NCBI GenBank assembly: GCA_014239365.1
Contig: JAAZZB010000043.1
Span: 1-36,580 of the forward strand
DNA from: Verrucomicrobiia bacterium
GTDB lineage: Bacteria > Verrucomicrobiota > Verrucomicrobiia > Limisphaerales > UBA1100
Direction of reading: 5' to 3'
Length of the DNA: 36,580 nucleotides
Part shown: positions 16,401 to 24,140 of the stretch, in pieces
Layout of the letters: every line of letters starts with the position of its first letter
How positions within the stretch are numbered: position 1 is the first letter of the stretch
Translations under genes and position numbers: made by a program
Notes under the pieces: generated by a model
What the model was told of the DNA's origin: nothing
Database searches by the model: none
What the model saw: the letters and a program-made list of their open reading frames with translations, nothing else

Positions 16401-17898
16401 TTTTTGAGTTGGCCTCAGCTGTTTTGGCGGCGGCATCAGCGGTGGTGAATGCCTTTTGCGCGGCAACAGTAGCGGTCGTCGCGATGGTGAACGCTTTGTC
16501 GGCGTTTGTTTTTGCGGTGGTCGCGGTGGTGGTGGCGTTTTTGGCAGCCGCGAGTTTAGTTTCTGCGGGCTTCTGCGTTTGAGTGATGCTGGTGTCATAC
16601 GCCTTCTTGGCCGCTGTGGCAGCGGTGCGTTTAGTGGCGGCGTCCTTGGTGGCGGCGACCAACGCGGCAGCGGCCTTGGTGGCGTTCGCTTTGGCGGTGG
16701 CGGCTTTGGTGACAGCAGCTTTGGAGGCTAGGTCAGCGGCGGTGAACAGCTTGAGCGAGTCGGTTGCGGTTTTTTTGGCGACGACTAGGGCTTGGGCAAC
16801 GGTGGCGTTAATGGTTTTCGCGGTGGCGAGATCCCACGAACGGATGAGGTTGTCTTCGTGGGCGGTGACGAGCAGTTTGCCGCCGGTGGTCCAGGTGACG
16901 GCGGTGATTTTGCTGGGCTTGGCGAGCTCGAGTTTGGGAGCGATATATTTGCCGTCGGCGATGGTCCAAATGTGATAGGTCCCATCGGTGGCGCCGGAGA
17001 GGAGTTGGGTGTTATCGGGCGAGAAGGCGACGTAGCTCACGGGCATTGTGTGGCCGGCGAGGGTTTTGATAGCGACGCCGGTGTTAGGATTGATGAGGCG
17101 AATATTATTAGCCTCGGCGACGGCAAGGGATTGGCCGTCAGGGCTAAGAGCGATGATGGCAGCAGCGGTGTTGAGCGGAATGTTGCGGAGCGCTTTGACG
17201 GGTTGACGACGCCAAAGTTTTACTTCGCGGTATCCGCCGCTGGCGAGGAGGTTGCCGGTTTGGTTGAAGGTGAGCGAGTGGACAAGGTCGCGATGGCTGA
17301 CGCCGTTTTTGTATTTGTTGTCTTTTAACAGCGTGGGGTCGGTGAGGCGGGTGATGAGTTTTTTGGTCGGCACGTGGTAGATGAAAATTTGATTGGCGCG
17401 GCCGGCGGCGGCGTATTGGCCATCGGGCGAAACGGCGACGGAGTAGATGGGGTTGAGCCCCTCGGGCAACGGCTGCCAATTGACGGTGCGAGCCGCCTTC
17501 ACGATCCCTTTCGCGCCTTGGGCAATCCATAGCTTGAGCAGGCCGAGTTGCTGAGGGGTCAGATTTTTTGCGGAGGCTTTGTTTTCCGGCGGAGGCATGG
17601 GGGGGTCATCCATGTGCGCGGCAAGCTGGAAGAGAATACTTTCGTCAGGCTTCCCGGGGACAACCGCATCGGCTTCGAGAATGTCCTGCGGAGTTTCGAG
17701 AATGAGATCTGCTTTGGCCTTGGTTTGGTTGTGGCAGGCGAGGCAGTTGGCACGGAGGAAGGGAAGGATTTCGGATTGGAAATCAACGGGCTTGGCGCGC
17801 TTGATGTCCGTGACGGGAAGCGAGCCTTTCTTGGCTGCATCGGCTTGGGTGGCCAAGCCAGCGGCGATTAAGACGAGAATGAGTTTTGTGTTTTTCAT
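13468..17898 (-). CDS. Exported WD40 protein with planctomycete-type cytochrome c domain and two long Ala/Lys/Thr coiled coils
   Basis: This is a 1476-residue protein with a signal peptide (MKNTKLILVLIAAGLATQADA). Residues about 36-130 form a planctomycete-type cytochrome c domain with heme motif C52-LA-C55-H56 and a Met-rich DPPMPPP loop supplying a likely distal ligand. WD40 repeats follow (about 145-365), then a low-complexity helical segment (about 365-645) made mainly of A, K and T, two more WD40 blades (about 650-735), a second helical segment (about 735-1165), and a final WD40 set to the end (for example HTGAVMALVFNGEKFISASA). The two helical segments interrupt the propeller series and share an EANSKKIAGD...KPAEKQAAAK-type module with each other and with the next gene upstream. 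Function is unknown; it is likely extracytoplasmic and part of the surface cluster. Confidence 0.85.
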   Translation of the reverse strand: MKNTKLILVLIAAGLATQADAAKKGSLPVTDIKRAKPVDFQSEILPFLRANCLACHNQTKAKADLILETPQDILEADAVVPGKPDESILFQLAAHMDDPPMPPPENKASAKNLTPQQLGLLKLWIAQGAKGIVKAARTVNWQPLPEGLNPIYSVAVSPDGQYAAAGRANQIFIYHVPTKKLITRLTDPTLLKDNKYKNGVSHRDLVHSLTFNQTGNLLASGGYREVKLWRRQPVKALRNIPLNTAAAIIALSPDGQSLAVAEANNIRLINPNTGVAIKTLAGHTMPVSYVAFSPDNTQLLSGATDGTYHIWTIADGKYIAPKLELAKPSKITAVTWTTGGKLLVTAHEDNLIRSWDLATAKTINATVAQALVVAKKTATDSLKLFTAADLASKAAVTKAATAKANATKAAAALVAATKDAATKRTAATAAKKAYDTSITQTQKPAETKLAAAKNATTTATTAKTNADKAFTIATTATVAAQKAFTTADAAAKTAEANSKKIAGDANKKPAEKQAAAKSATDKRNLANTAKTALTQSQAKEKTAQTTATTAATNFTKAQAAQKVAETALTTATTAVAKAKTISDSAEKAAKTAATTAATTTAADTKAKADVITTAKAVVDTKKISDAAKVESDKAKAAETAAAQAGLKPFKEMKGHSKPILALTRLPNQPTQILSGSQDGTLRHWDANGGNLIRSMTHGGPVFAIAISPDAAKFASASENKTAKIWQANNGKQLAELRGQRDQKIDLAKKERRLAYAKREVTYHTGNLKAKIDAQKKAADRLKKSDEARKKAEGMPIAAKKKILDDALAEKKKNEDAYTKLKADYDAEVKTFPELDTVAKTAEAAAAKAKTTAAKPIADLVAKEKLAATRMTAAANAKKALDDTLAKQQKPAETKLIAAQKVTATATTAKTAAAKALTTAKTATANVLKAFTAADTAAKAAEANAKNIAGDPKKTPAEKQAAAKAGVDKRTLANTAKTKLTGEQAKEKTAQTAATAAATKLTQAQAAQKVAETALAKAKATVANAQKVYTAAEKANTDAAKLAVAAKPIADKAKAAQDAAVKIATDKRKIANDSKTKRDQLNKDQVAAKKTLDATAKKVTTADTEYKKLEEPRVQAVNEFNLATKAKAKSDTDAAKADAGKKAADTDSKALETAVTATKTAMTQAEKPIRAIAFSADSQMVFTGGDDMKVHTWSATTGQPLESFSGHTGAVMALVFNGEKFISASADKTARVWSPGIEWKLERTLGTGDNNSPLTDRVNTIDFSPDGKQIAAGSGEPSRGGEVQIWNLADGKLAKNFAEVHSDSVLGLEFSKDGKYIASASADKFVKVTDIATGKIIHSFEGHTHHALGVSWLPHGRQLVSVGADKSIRHWNFEAGERIRQRTNFGKEVTSIHYVGLSEQAVVTSGDKTVRLINSSNLNDARSFSGGTDYMYASAATPDGKVILAGGQDSTLRVWNLTNGQSLATFAAPKPAEQEEE

Positions 17899-17940
17899 TT
17901 AGTCTAACTCTTAAATTATCGTTTGGTTAATTTGCATCCG

Positions 17941-18001
17941 CGGACTCGCAGGCTCGTCCCTCCATTGGGTCGTGCGCTGGAGGGACGAGCCTGCGAGTCC
18001 G
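17941..18001. repeat. Hairpin repeat of the GGACTCGCA family (copy 2), possible attenuator
   Basis: The 24-base arms 17941-17964 and 17978-18001 are exact reverse complements (CGGACTCGCAGGCTCG at the outer end). The unit lies eight bases past the stop of the PPC-like gene and before the WD40 gene, both transcribed leftward. It lacks a T-run, so it may stabilise or attenuate the transcript rather than terminate it. Confidence 0.8.
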
Positions 18002-18008
18002 TTGGCTG

Positions 18009-21000
18009 TTACTTTTTCTTCGCTTCTTTTTTCACTTCGATGACTTTCAGATTCAGCGGCTGGGTGACCTTGATGGTTTGACCTTGGAGCCTCAAAGTTG
18101 CCTCAACGTTTAGCGCGAGGTCGCCCACGGTCGCCTTGTTGTTGGCGGTGATGGTGAATTTGCCGGTGGCCTGGCCCTTGGCGATGGTGAGCTTGCCGAT
18201 GGTCAAGCCGCTGGTGCCCTTGGGCAGCGCGACGCCGACGGTGACGGGGTCGGCGAAGCCGTACTTGCGCGTGAGGTTCACGGTGAACTCGACCTTTGCT
18301 CCCTGCTTCACTTGGCTGGCGGCCACGGGCTTCAACTCAACGGGCGCTTCGGTGACGCGCACGGTGATGGGCTGGCTGAAAAACGTCGCAGTAATATCCT
18401 TGGGCTTGGCCGCGGCGGTGAGTTTTTTAACGCTCGCGGCGGCAGCAGCCTTAGCGGCATCGGTGGTTTTCTTCTTCGCGGCGAGGTCGTCGTTTTTCTT
18501 TTGCGCGGTGGCTTGTTTAGTTTTGGTGTCAGCGGCGACTTTGGTGGCGCCGACGGCTTTGGCCTCGGCCGCTTGGGTGGCGATCATGGTTTTGTCGAGG
18601 GCGGCCTTGGCGGTGGTGGCAGCATTGCGTTTGTCGGTGGCAGCTTTGGCAGCGGCTTGTTTTTCGGCGGGCTTTTTATTGGTGTCGTTCGCAATTTTTT
18701 TAGAATTTGCCTCGGCGGCTTTCGCGGCCGTGTCGCCGGCGTCGAATGCCTTTTGTGCGTTGGCTTGGGTGGTCTTGGCGGTGACCACTGCCTGATCGGC
18801 GGCGGTCTTGGCAGTATTTGTTTTAGTCGCTGCGGCTTTGGCAGCGGTTAGTTCGGTAGTGGCAGCCTTGGCGAGCTTGTCAGCGGCAGCGGCGGCCTCG
18901 TCGGCTTTTTTCTGGCCGGCCTTGGCGGCGTCAAGTTTGGCTTTAGGGACTCGGCTGTATTTGCCTTTGACCTGCGAACGCAAATAAAGAACGTGCTCGC
19001 CGACGGGGAGTTTGTAGGTGTTGAGGTTGAGGTCGAGCGTGCCGTCGGTTTTATTTTTGGCGATGGTGAAATCCTTGAACTTGGACAACGTGCTGTGGCC
19101 GAGGCATTTGACTTTTTTGTCGATGCCTTTAAAGCCGTCGGAATGAACCACCGTCACTGGAATTTTCAACTGCCCGAAACGCGAGTGTTCGTACACTTTG
19201 TTTTCCTTGAACGAAATGGCGACGGGGATGGTATCCTCGGCGGTGACTTGGAGCTGCAAGGTGTTGGTCAAGCGCGCGCGGACTTTGCTGCGCTTGGTGG
19301 TGCTGTTGTAAGCGATGGTGGATACGGCGGCATTGCGCGCGGTCCGGATAACGGGTTTATCGGCGATCATGCTTTTGCCGGTGATGATGATGTTGCCGGC
19401 CCAATTGGGAGCGTCGGCCTTTGCCTTGAGCATCAAATAAGCGTTGTTTTGGCCGGCGGGGATCACGGCTTTGCTGGCGGTGATAGTCGCAGGCAAACCC
19501 GCGATGGCGAGCTCGATGGGTTCATTAAAATTATCGCGCTTGAACACCATCACTTTAATGGGCAACACCTGGCCGCGCCGTAGGAAACCGGTGGGCATGG
19601 GCACGGGTTGGTTGGCGATGGCGAGCGCACCTTCGGGCATCGCCACGAGCCGAAAGTCGGGAGCCTCTTTGTGGATGGACAGCCGGTAAAGGCTGTCGGC
19701 ACTGCCACGGCTGTAAAGGTCGTACAGCAAGATTCGATAGGTGCCGTCGTCGGGCACAACAAAACGGAAGGAGGGATCGACCGACGTGGTGTTGAAAGTC
19801 GCACCGCCGATGTTCACAGGGGTGTCCTGCACTTCCTTCACGGTGCTGACTTTCTCAACGCCCTTGTCATCCTTAGTGACCCGCTGGATGCGGAAGAAAG
19901 GATTCGTCGGCGCGCCGAGGCGTTCGCTGATGACTTCAACCCAATAGGTGTCGCCTTTCTTCGCGTCAAAAGTCACCCAATCGCGGTCGCGCTGCGGGAA
20001 AAATTGGCCGACGTATTCGCACGGCACAGAAATTTTCTGCGCGGACTCCGGCTGGTTGTTGTCCGTGGCGGCCTCGGCGATGACGGTGCTGTCCGCGAAA
20101 TGAATGCGGACGGGATTCGACGCGCCAGCGGGACTGGGCAGACGATAATCGATGCCGTCAAAACCTGCCGCCACGGGGCCGATGGGCGTGCTGCTGGAAA
20201 TGTTCAGGCGCGCTGCAGCATCGCCGGGCAGGGCGATGGTCACGGTTGTTTTCTGCAACGGCTTGCCGCCCAGCTCCATGCCGGCGTCCTGGCCTCCGGG
20301 GAGGTTGCGGCCGTAGACGGTGTACTTGCCGTTGCTGCCGGGTTTGCCGACCGGCGGGATGATGAAATCAATGTGCGCGCGCTGCGAGATGGTCAGGCGA
20401 AATACGTGCTCTGCGCCGCCGCCATAGGTGAAGTCGTGCATCGCGACGTAGAAATCACCGTCGCGGGCCGGTGTGAAATCAAGCGGCTCGCCAAAGCGAT
20501 TGCGTTCTAATTCCAATCCGTTGGCATCCTGAAGCACGAGCACAGGAGCCATTTTCGAATCGAGCTCACTGGCTTGGCAATTGACCAGCACGCGCTGGCC
20601 CTTTTTGAGCGCTACTTTAAAATAACTGTAATTACGTGTAGTGGCCTGGCCGTTGATGGTGGTGCCGAGCTTGGTTTCCATCGCCTTCTCAGCCGAGCTG
20701 CCCGCGGTAGATTTTTCCTCCGGCAAATCGCCGACTGCAAAGGCGCGCACGTTTGAAATACCAAACTGCCCCCCGCCGACTTGCACATCAAAAATTCCAA
20801 CGGGCACATTCTTGGCGATGGTGAGGGTGTATTGATTGGCCACCACGTTGCCTTTGTCGTCTTTTTTTTGCACGGCGGTGATGCCTTTGTGCGAAAAGAA
20901 AAGTTGTTTCGATCCGTCAAGATCGCCGCCGGTGAGGGTGATGTCCACGCTCGTGCCCTGTTGTCCGCCGGCGGGAAAGATGCTGGTGATGCGCGCGCAC

Positions 21001-21077
21001 GGGAGCTGCTGCGCGGAGGTGTCGAACGCGGCCACAAGCGCCGCGAACATGCCAAGGAGGGGGAGTGCCTTTTTCAT
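18009..21077 (-). CDS. Exported PPC-like beta-sandwich protein with Ala/Lys coiled coil
   Basis: This 1022-residue protein has a signal peptide (MKKALPLLGMFAALVAAFDTSA). The N-terminal region carries an IPT-like fold (ITSIFPAGGQQGTSVDITLTG). Two PPC-type (pre-peptidase C-terminal) beta-sandwich regions follow near residues 140-230 (NYSYFKVALKKGQRVLV) and 350-470 (DRDWVTFDAKKGDTYWVEV, then DDGTYRILLYDLYSRG). Further Ig-like strands extend to about 705. Residues about 709-892 are an Ala/Lys/Thr-rich predicted coiled coil containing NKKPAEKQAAAKAATDKRN, and a final Ig-like domain ends the protein. No catalytic site is seen. In PVC bacteria such genes sit beside WD40 and DUF1549/1553 genes, as here. 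It is probably a periplasmic or surface binding/scaffold protein. Confidence 0.8.
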   Translation of the reverse strand: MKKALPLLGMFAALVAAFDTSAQQLPCARITSIFPAGGQQGTSVDITLTGGDLDGSKQLFFSHKGITAVQKKDDKGNVVANQYTLTIAKNVPVGIFDVQVGGGQFGISNVRAFAVGDLPEEKSTAGSSAEKAMETKLGTTINGQATTRNYSYFKVALKKGQRVLVNCQASELDSKMAPVLVLQDANGLELERNRFGEPLDFTPARDGDFYVAMHDFTYGGGAEHVFRLTISQRAHIDFIIPPVGKPGSNGKYTVYGRNLPGGQDAGMELGGKPLQKTTVTIALPGDAAARLNISSSTPIGPVAAGFDGIDYRLPSPAGASNPVRIHFADSTVIAEAATDNNQPESAQKISVPCEYVGQFFPQRDRDWVTFDAKKGDTYWVEVISERLGAPTNPFFRIQRVTKDDKGVEKVSTVKEVQDTPVNIGGATFNTTSVDPSFRFVVPDDGTYRILLYDLYSRGSADSLYRLSIHKEAPDFRLVAMPEGALAIANQPVPMPTGFLRRGQVLPIKVMVFKRDNFNEPIELAIAGLPATITASKAVIPAGQNNAYLMLKAKADAPNWAGNIIITGKSMIADKPVIRTARNAAVSTIAYNSTTKRSKVRARLTNTLQLQVTAEDTIPVAISFKENKVYEHSRFGQLKIPVTVVHSDGFKGIDKKVKCLGHSTLSKFKDFTIAKNKTDGTLDLNLNTYKLPVGEHVLYLRSQVKGKYSRVPKAKLDAAKAGQKKADEAAAAADKLAKAATTELTAAKAAATKTNTAKTAADQAVVTAKTTQANAQKAFDAGDTAAKAAEANSKKIANDTNKKPAEKQAAAKAATDKRNAATTAKAALDKTMIATQAAEAKAVGATKVAADTKTKQATAQKKNDDLAAKKKTTDAAKAAAAASVKKLTAAAKPKDITATFFSQPITVRVTEAPVELKPVAASQVKQGAKVEFTVNLTRKYGFADPVTVGVALPKGTSGLTIGKLTIAKGQATGKFTITANNKATVGDLALNVEATLRLQGQTIKVTQPLNLKVIEVKKEAKKK

Positions 21078-21275
21078 GTCTGTGCTGTTGCGTTAAATAA
21101 TTGTTTTTAAATAAATCAGTGCGGGCGACCGGCGAAATCTTTGCATTGCTCAGCAATGTCCACGCTCAGGGGGCGGCATCTCGTCGCGAGGACATTCTGC
21201 GGATGCGAGGTTGCGCCGGAACTCCGCGCACCCGACGCGGCTTGCTCGTTTGCCTTCGCTCATCGAGCCTTCCGG

Positions 21276-23975
21276 TTAGTGGTTGAAGAGAAACTCCTTC
21301 GTGTTAAAGAGCGCCCAAATAATGTCCTCGTAAGAATTTTTTCGGACGGCCGGTTTTTCCTTGCCGTCTTTGTCTTTGATGATGCGATCCAAATGCGCGC
21401 GCGCAAGCAGCACTTCGCTGCCGCTGGGTTCACGGGAAAAAGCCAGCAGGAACAGGTTGCGGATTTTCTTTTCCTCTTCGGCCGACATCGCCACTTGCGC
21501 CTTTTCGAACGCAGCCTTCGCGGCGACGGCCTTGGCTTGCGCGGGTTCTTGCATCTTAGCGATGAGATCAACCAACGCTTTCTTAGCTGCCTCGGTCTTA
21601 GCAGCGGCGGTGGCTTTCTCGATTTGGGCGGTCGCTGCAGTCAGCGCTTTGTCGGCGGCGGCTTTTTCGTTTTGCGCCTTGGTGAAGGCCTCGCTGACAG
21701 GCGTTTTGGCACTGGCCAGTTTCGCCGCACGGCCGTTGCCGCTGGCGAGTTTGCCTTGAATGTCCTTCGAATTGAGCAGGTGCAAACTCTGCGCGAGGCT
21801 GGCATCGCTGGACCGCTCGCACTCGCAGGAGCTGGAGCTATCCGGCCGACCAAACACCGTTAGAAAATACGACTGGCTGTTGAACGAGTTATCCGGCAAC
21901 TGCACCGCGCGTGTGCCCACTGGCAGCCCGCTAAAGTTTGCCTGCGAATCCGTCATTTGGTTGATGGCATCGTAGAGCACCTCGGCATTCAAGCGCTTAG
22001 GATAGTAGCGGCTGAAGTAGGTTTTGTCCTTCGCGTTGAAGTCATTGGGAATCGAGCTGAGCTGATATGTTCGTGACTGGCAAATCGTCCGGATGAGCTG
22101 CTTCATGTCAAACCCGCTCTTAATGAAATGCTGCGCTAACGCCTCGAGCAGTTCGGGGTTTACGGCGGGATTCGTCTCGCGCATATCGTCTTCCGGTTCC
22201 ACGAGCCCGCGGCTGAAGAAATGTTTCCAATAACGATTCACCAAAGTTTGTGCGAAGAACGGGTTAGTCGGCTTCGACAACCAATCAACCAGCGCGTGCC
22301 GTGGATCATCATCCGCCGTGAGGGCCAGTGGCGCGTCGCCGAGGCCGGTGGCTTTCACGGTGCCGCCGTCTTTTTTATTGGCGGTTTGCGCAACTTTTCG
22401 GGTGTGATAAATGACCTCCTCGCCGGGGTTCCGCCCCGCTTTGCGGCCGACGGTTGAGAAGAATGCACTGAAGCTGTAGTAATCCTTTTGGCTCCATTTC
22501 TCGAAGGGATGATGGTGGCACTGCGCGCATTGCATTCGGGTGCCGAGGAAAAGCTGTGCGGTGTCTTCCATTTGCGTCTGCATCGTCTTCACCTCGCGAT
22601 ACCAAAACGCGCCGGGGTTCCGCGCCATATCACCGGAGGCGGCGATCACGTTGCGGGTGAATTCATCGTAGCGCATATTTTTGTGGAGGCTGTCGCGGAT
22701 CCACCCGTGGAAGGCGTAATTGCCGCGCAACGCGGTGGTGTTTGAACGCTTGTTCCGCAATAACGCGCCCCATTTGTTGGCGAAATAATCCGCGTAATCG
22801 CTGCTCGCCAGCAGGCGGTTGATGAGCTTGTCGCGCTTGGCGGGGTCGGTGCTTTTCAAAAACGCCTCGGCCTCCGCGTCGGTCGGTAAACGCCCGGCGA
22901 TGTCAATGCTCACGCGCCGGATGAACGTCGCGTCATCACAAACCGCCGAGGGCGGCATCCCCACGCGCTTGAGTTTTTCGAAAACCAAATTGTCGATGAA
23001 GTTGCGCGGCTGCGGCACCTTCGCCACCGGCGCGCCCAGCGGCACACTCGCCTGATACACACTCACCTGCCCGAGATACCGAATCATCACCGACACATCA
23101 CCCGGCTGCTCGAAAAACGTCACGCGGCCGGTCTGATCCACCTCGGCAATCTCTTTATCGTTCGCCTCATACGTCGCGATGTGCGAAGCGTCTTCCGTGT
23201 GACCGTCGCTGTAAATTGCCGTCACCGACAACTGCTGCGCGGCATTCGCACTAACCAACCGCTGCTTCGGGTACACCTCCAACCCAACCACCGTCGGATC
23301 CTCTTTGCTGCCGCGCGGCATACCCTGTTTAATCCAGCGCACCATCAGGTCCCAATCGTAACTCTTTGTATCCAACCGCGCGCCGCCGCCGTGCGGCAAA
23401 ATCGCCGCACCTTTGAGCAACAACAAACTATTCTCCGGCGCCGCCGGGCTCAACCGCCGCCCGCGCGATTCCTTCACGAGATACTCGTAGTCCTCCTGCG
23501 GCTCGAAGCCGAGCAACGAAAGCCGAAATCCATTTTGCCCGCCGCTCTTGCCGTGACAACCGCCCGAGTTGCAACCGGCCTTGGTGAAGATAGGCGAAAT
23601 TTCATTCGCAAAATTGATGGGCTGTGTGACGTCGAATTCCGTGACCGTCACCGTCACTGTCGACTTCAACCCGCCCGCGAGCGTCGCCGTAATCGTCGCC
23701 ACCCCATCGCCCAGCGGCGTGACCATTCCATTGGCGTTGATCGCCACGATGTTTTTGGGTGTGGCGGAATACTTCACCGCGCGGCTTACATCCGCCAGCT
23801 TCCCCGCGTCCGTCGCCGAAGCCACGAGCTGTTGTCGGCTGTGCTTGCCCTTCAACGAAAACGCCTTCGCGCCCTTGCCCACTTGCGCCGTCAAATTCAC
23901 CGCGCTCGGTTTCGCCGCCACGGTCAGCACGCCGACCATCAGCCCCAATGCCATCAAAGTTCCAATCTTTTTCAT
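21276..23975 (-). CDS. DUF1549/DUF1553 (PSCyt2/PSD1) cytochrome-like protein with Ig-like N-terminus
   Basis: This 899-residue exported protein starts MKKIGTLMALGLMVGVLTVAA. A BIG2/Ig-like domain lies at about 28-113. A planctomycete cytochrome-type site follows with C135-NSGG-C140-H141, the CX4CH form usual in this family. The DUF1549 region (about 325-530) includes a second, CX2CH-type motif in CAQCHHHPFEKW near residue 480, and the DUF1553 region runs on to the end. Within DUF1553, an Ala/Lys/Glu-rich helix of about 75 residues (roughly 753-828) separates LASGNGRAAKLASA from EEEKKIRNLFLLAFSREPS, parts normally close together. The family is abundant in planctomycetes and verrucomicrobia, usually paired with DUF1501 genes as here; a role in surface redox or polymer handling is suspected, not shown. 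Confidence 0.88.
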   Translation of the reverse strand: MKKIGTLMALGLMVGVLTVAAKPSAVNLTAQVGKGAKAFSLKGKHSRQQLVASATDAGKLADVSRAVKYSATPKNIVAINANGMVTPLGDGVATITATLAGGLKSTVTVTVTEFDVTQPINFANEISPIFTKAGCNSGGCHGKSGGQNGFRLSLLGFEPQEDYEYLVKESRGRRLSPAAPENSLLLLKGAAILPHGGGARLDTKSYDWDLMVRWIKQGMPRGSKEDPTVVGLEVYPKQRLVSANAAQQLSVTAIYSDGHTEDASHIATYEANDKEIAEVDQTGRVTFFEQPGDVSVMIRYLGQVSVYQASVPLGAPVAKVPQPRNFIDNLVFEKLKRVGMPPSAVCDDATFIRRVSIDIAGRLPTDAEAEAFLKSTDPAKRDKLINRLLASSDYADYFANKWGALLRNKRSNTTALRGNYAFHGWIRDSLHKNMRYDEFTRNVIAASGDMARNPGAFWYREVKTMQTQMEDTAQLFLGTRMQCAQCHHHPFEKWSQKDYYSFSAFFSTVGRKAGRNPGEEVIYHTRKVAQTANKKDGGTVKATGLGDAPLALTADDDPRHALVDWLSKPTNPFFAQTLVNRYWKHFFSRGLVEPEDDMRETNPAVNPELLEALAQHFIKSGFDMKQLIRTICQSRTYQLSSIPNDFNAKDKTYFSRYYPKRLNAEVLYDAINQMTDSQANFSGLPVGTRAVQLPDNSFNSQSYFLTVFGRPDSSSSCECERSSDASLAQSLHLLNSKDIQGKLASGNGRAAKLASAKTPVSEAFTKAQNEKAAADKALTAATAQIEKATAAAKTEAAKKALVDLIAKMQEPAQAKAVAAKAAFEKAQVAMSAEEEKKIRNLFLLAFSREPSGSEVLLARAHLDRIIKDKDGKEKPAVRKNSYEDIIWALFNTKEFLFNH

Positions 23976-24100
23976 AAGCTTGTGAGTTGTCCCAGTTTAC
24001 ACAAATCCACGACCCCAACGCAACCCCCGCATCGAAGCGCAAAATACCTATTTTGCCTTCCCATTTTCGACGCTCTGCGTGCCTTGAAATTCACTCAAGT

Positions 24101-24123
24101 GGACTCGCAAGTTCGACCCTCCA
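24101..24123 (+). repeat. Single arm of the GGACTCGCA repeat family (copy 3)
   Basis: GGACTCGCAAGTTCGACCCT matches one arm of the hairpins at 11373 and 17941. The partner arm is missing, so this looks like a decayed unit. It lies between the DUF1549/1553 gene and the adjacent DUF1501 gene. Confidence 0.55.
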
Positions 24124-24140
24124 ATGTGCCGTCAGCACAT

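Noticed and set aside
14400..16810. Possible CRISPR or tandem DNA repeat in the WD40 gene
   Set aside because: The repetitiveness is from Ala/Lys/Thr codons in a coiled coil. There are no regular spacers or fixed-length units, and the frame is intact throughout.
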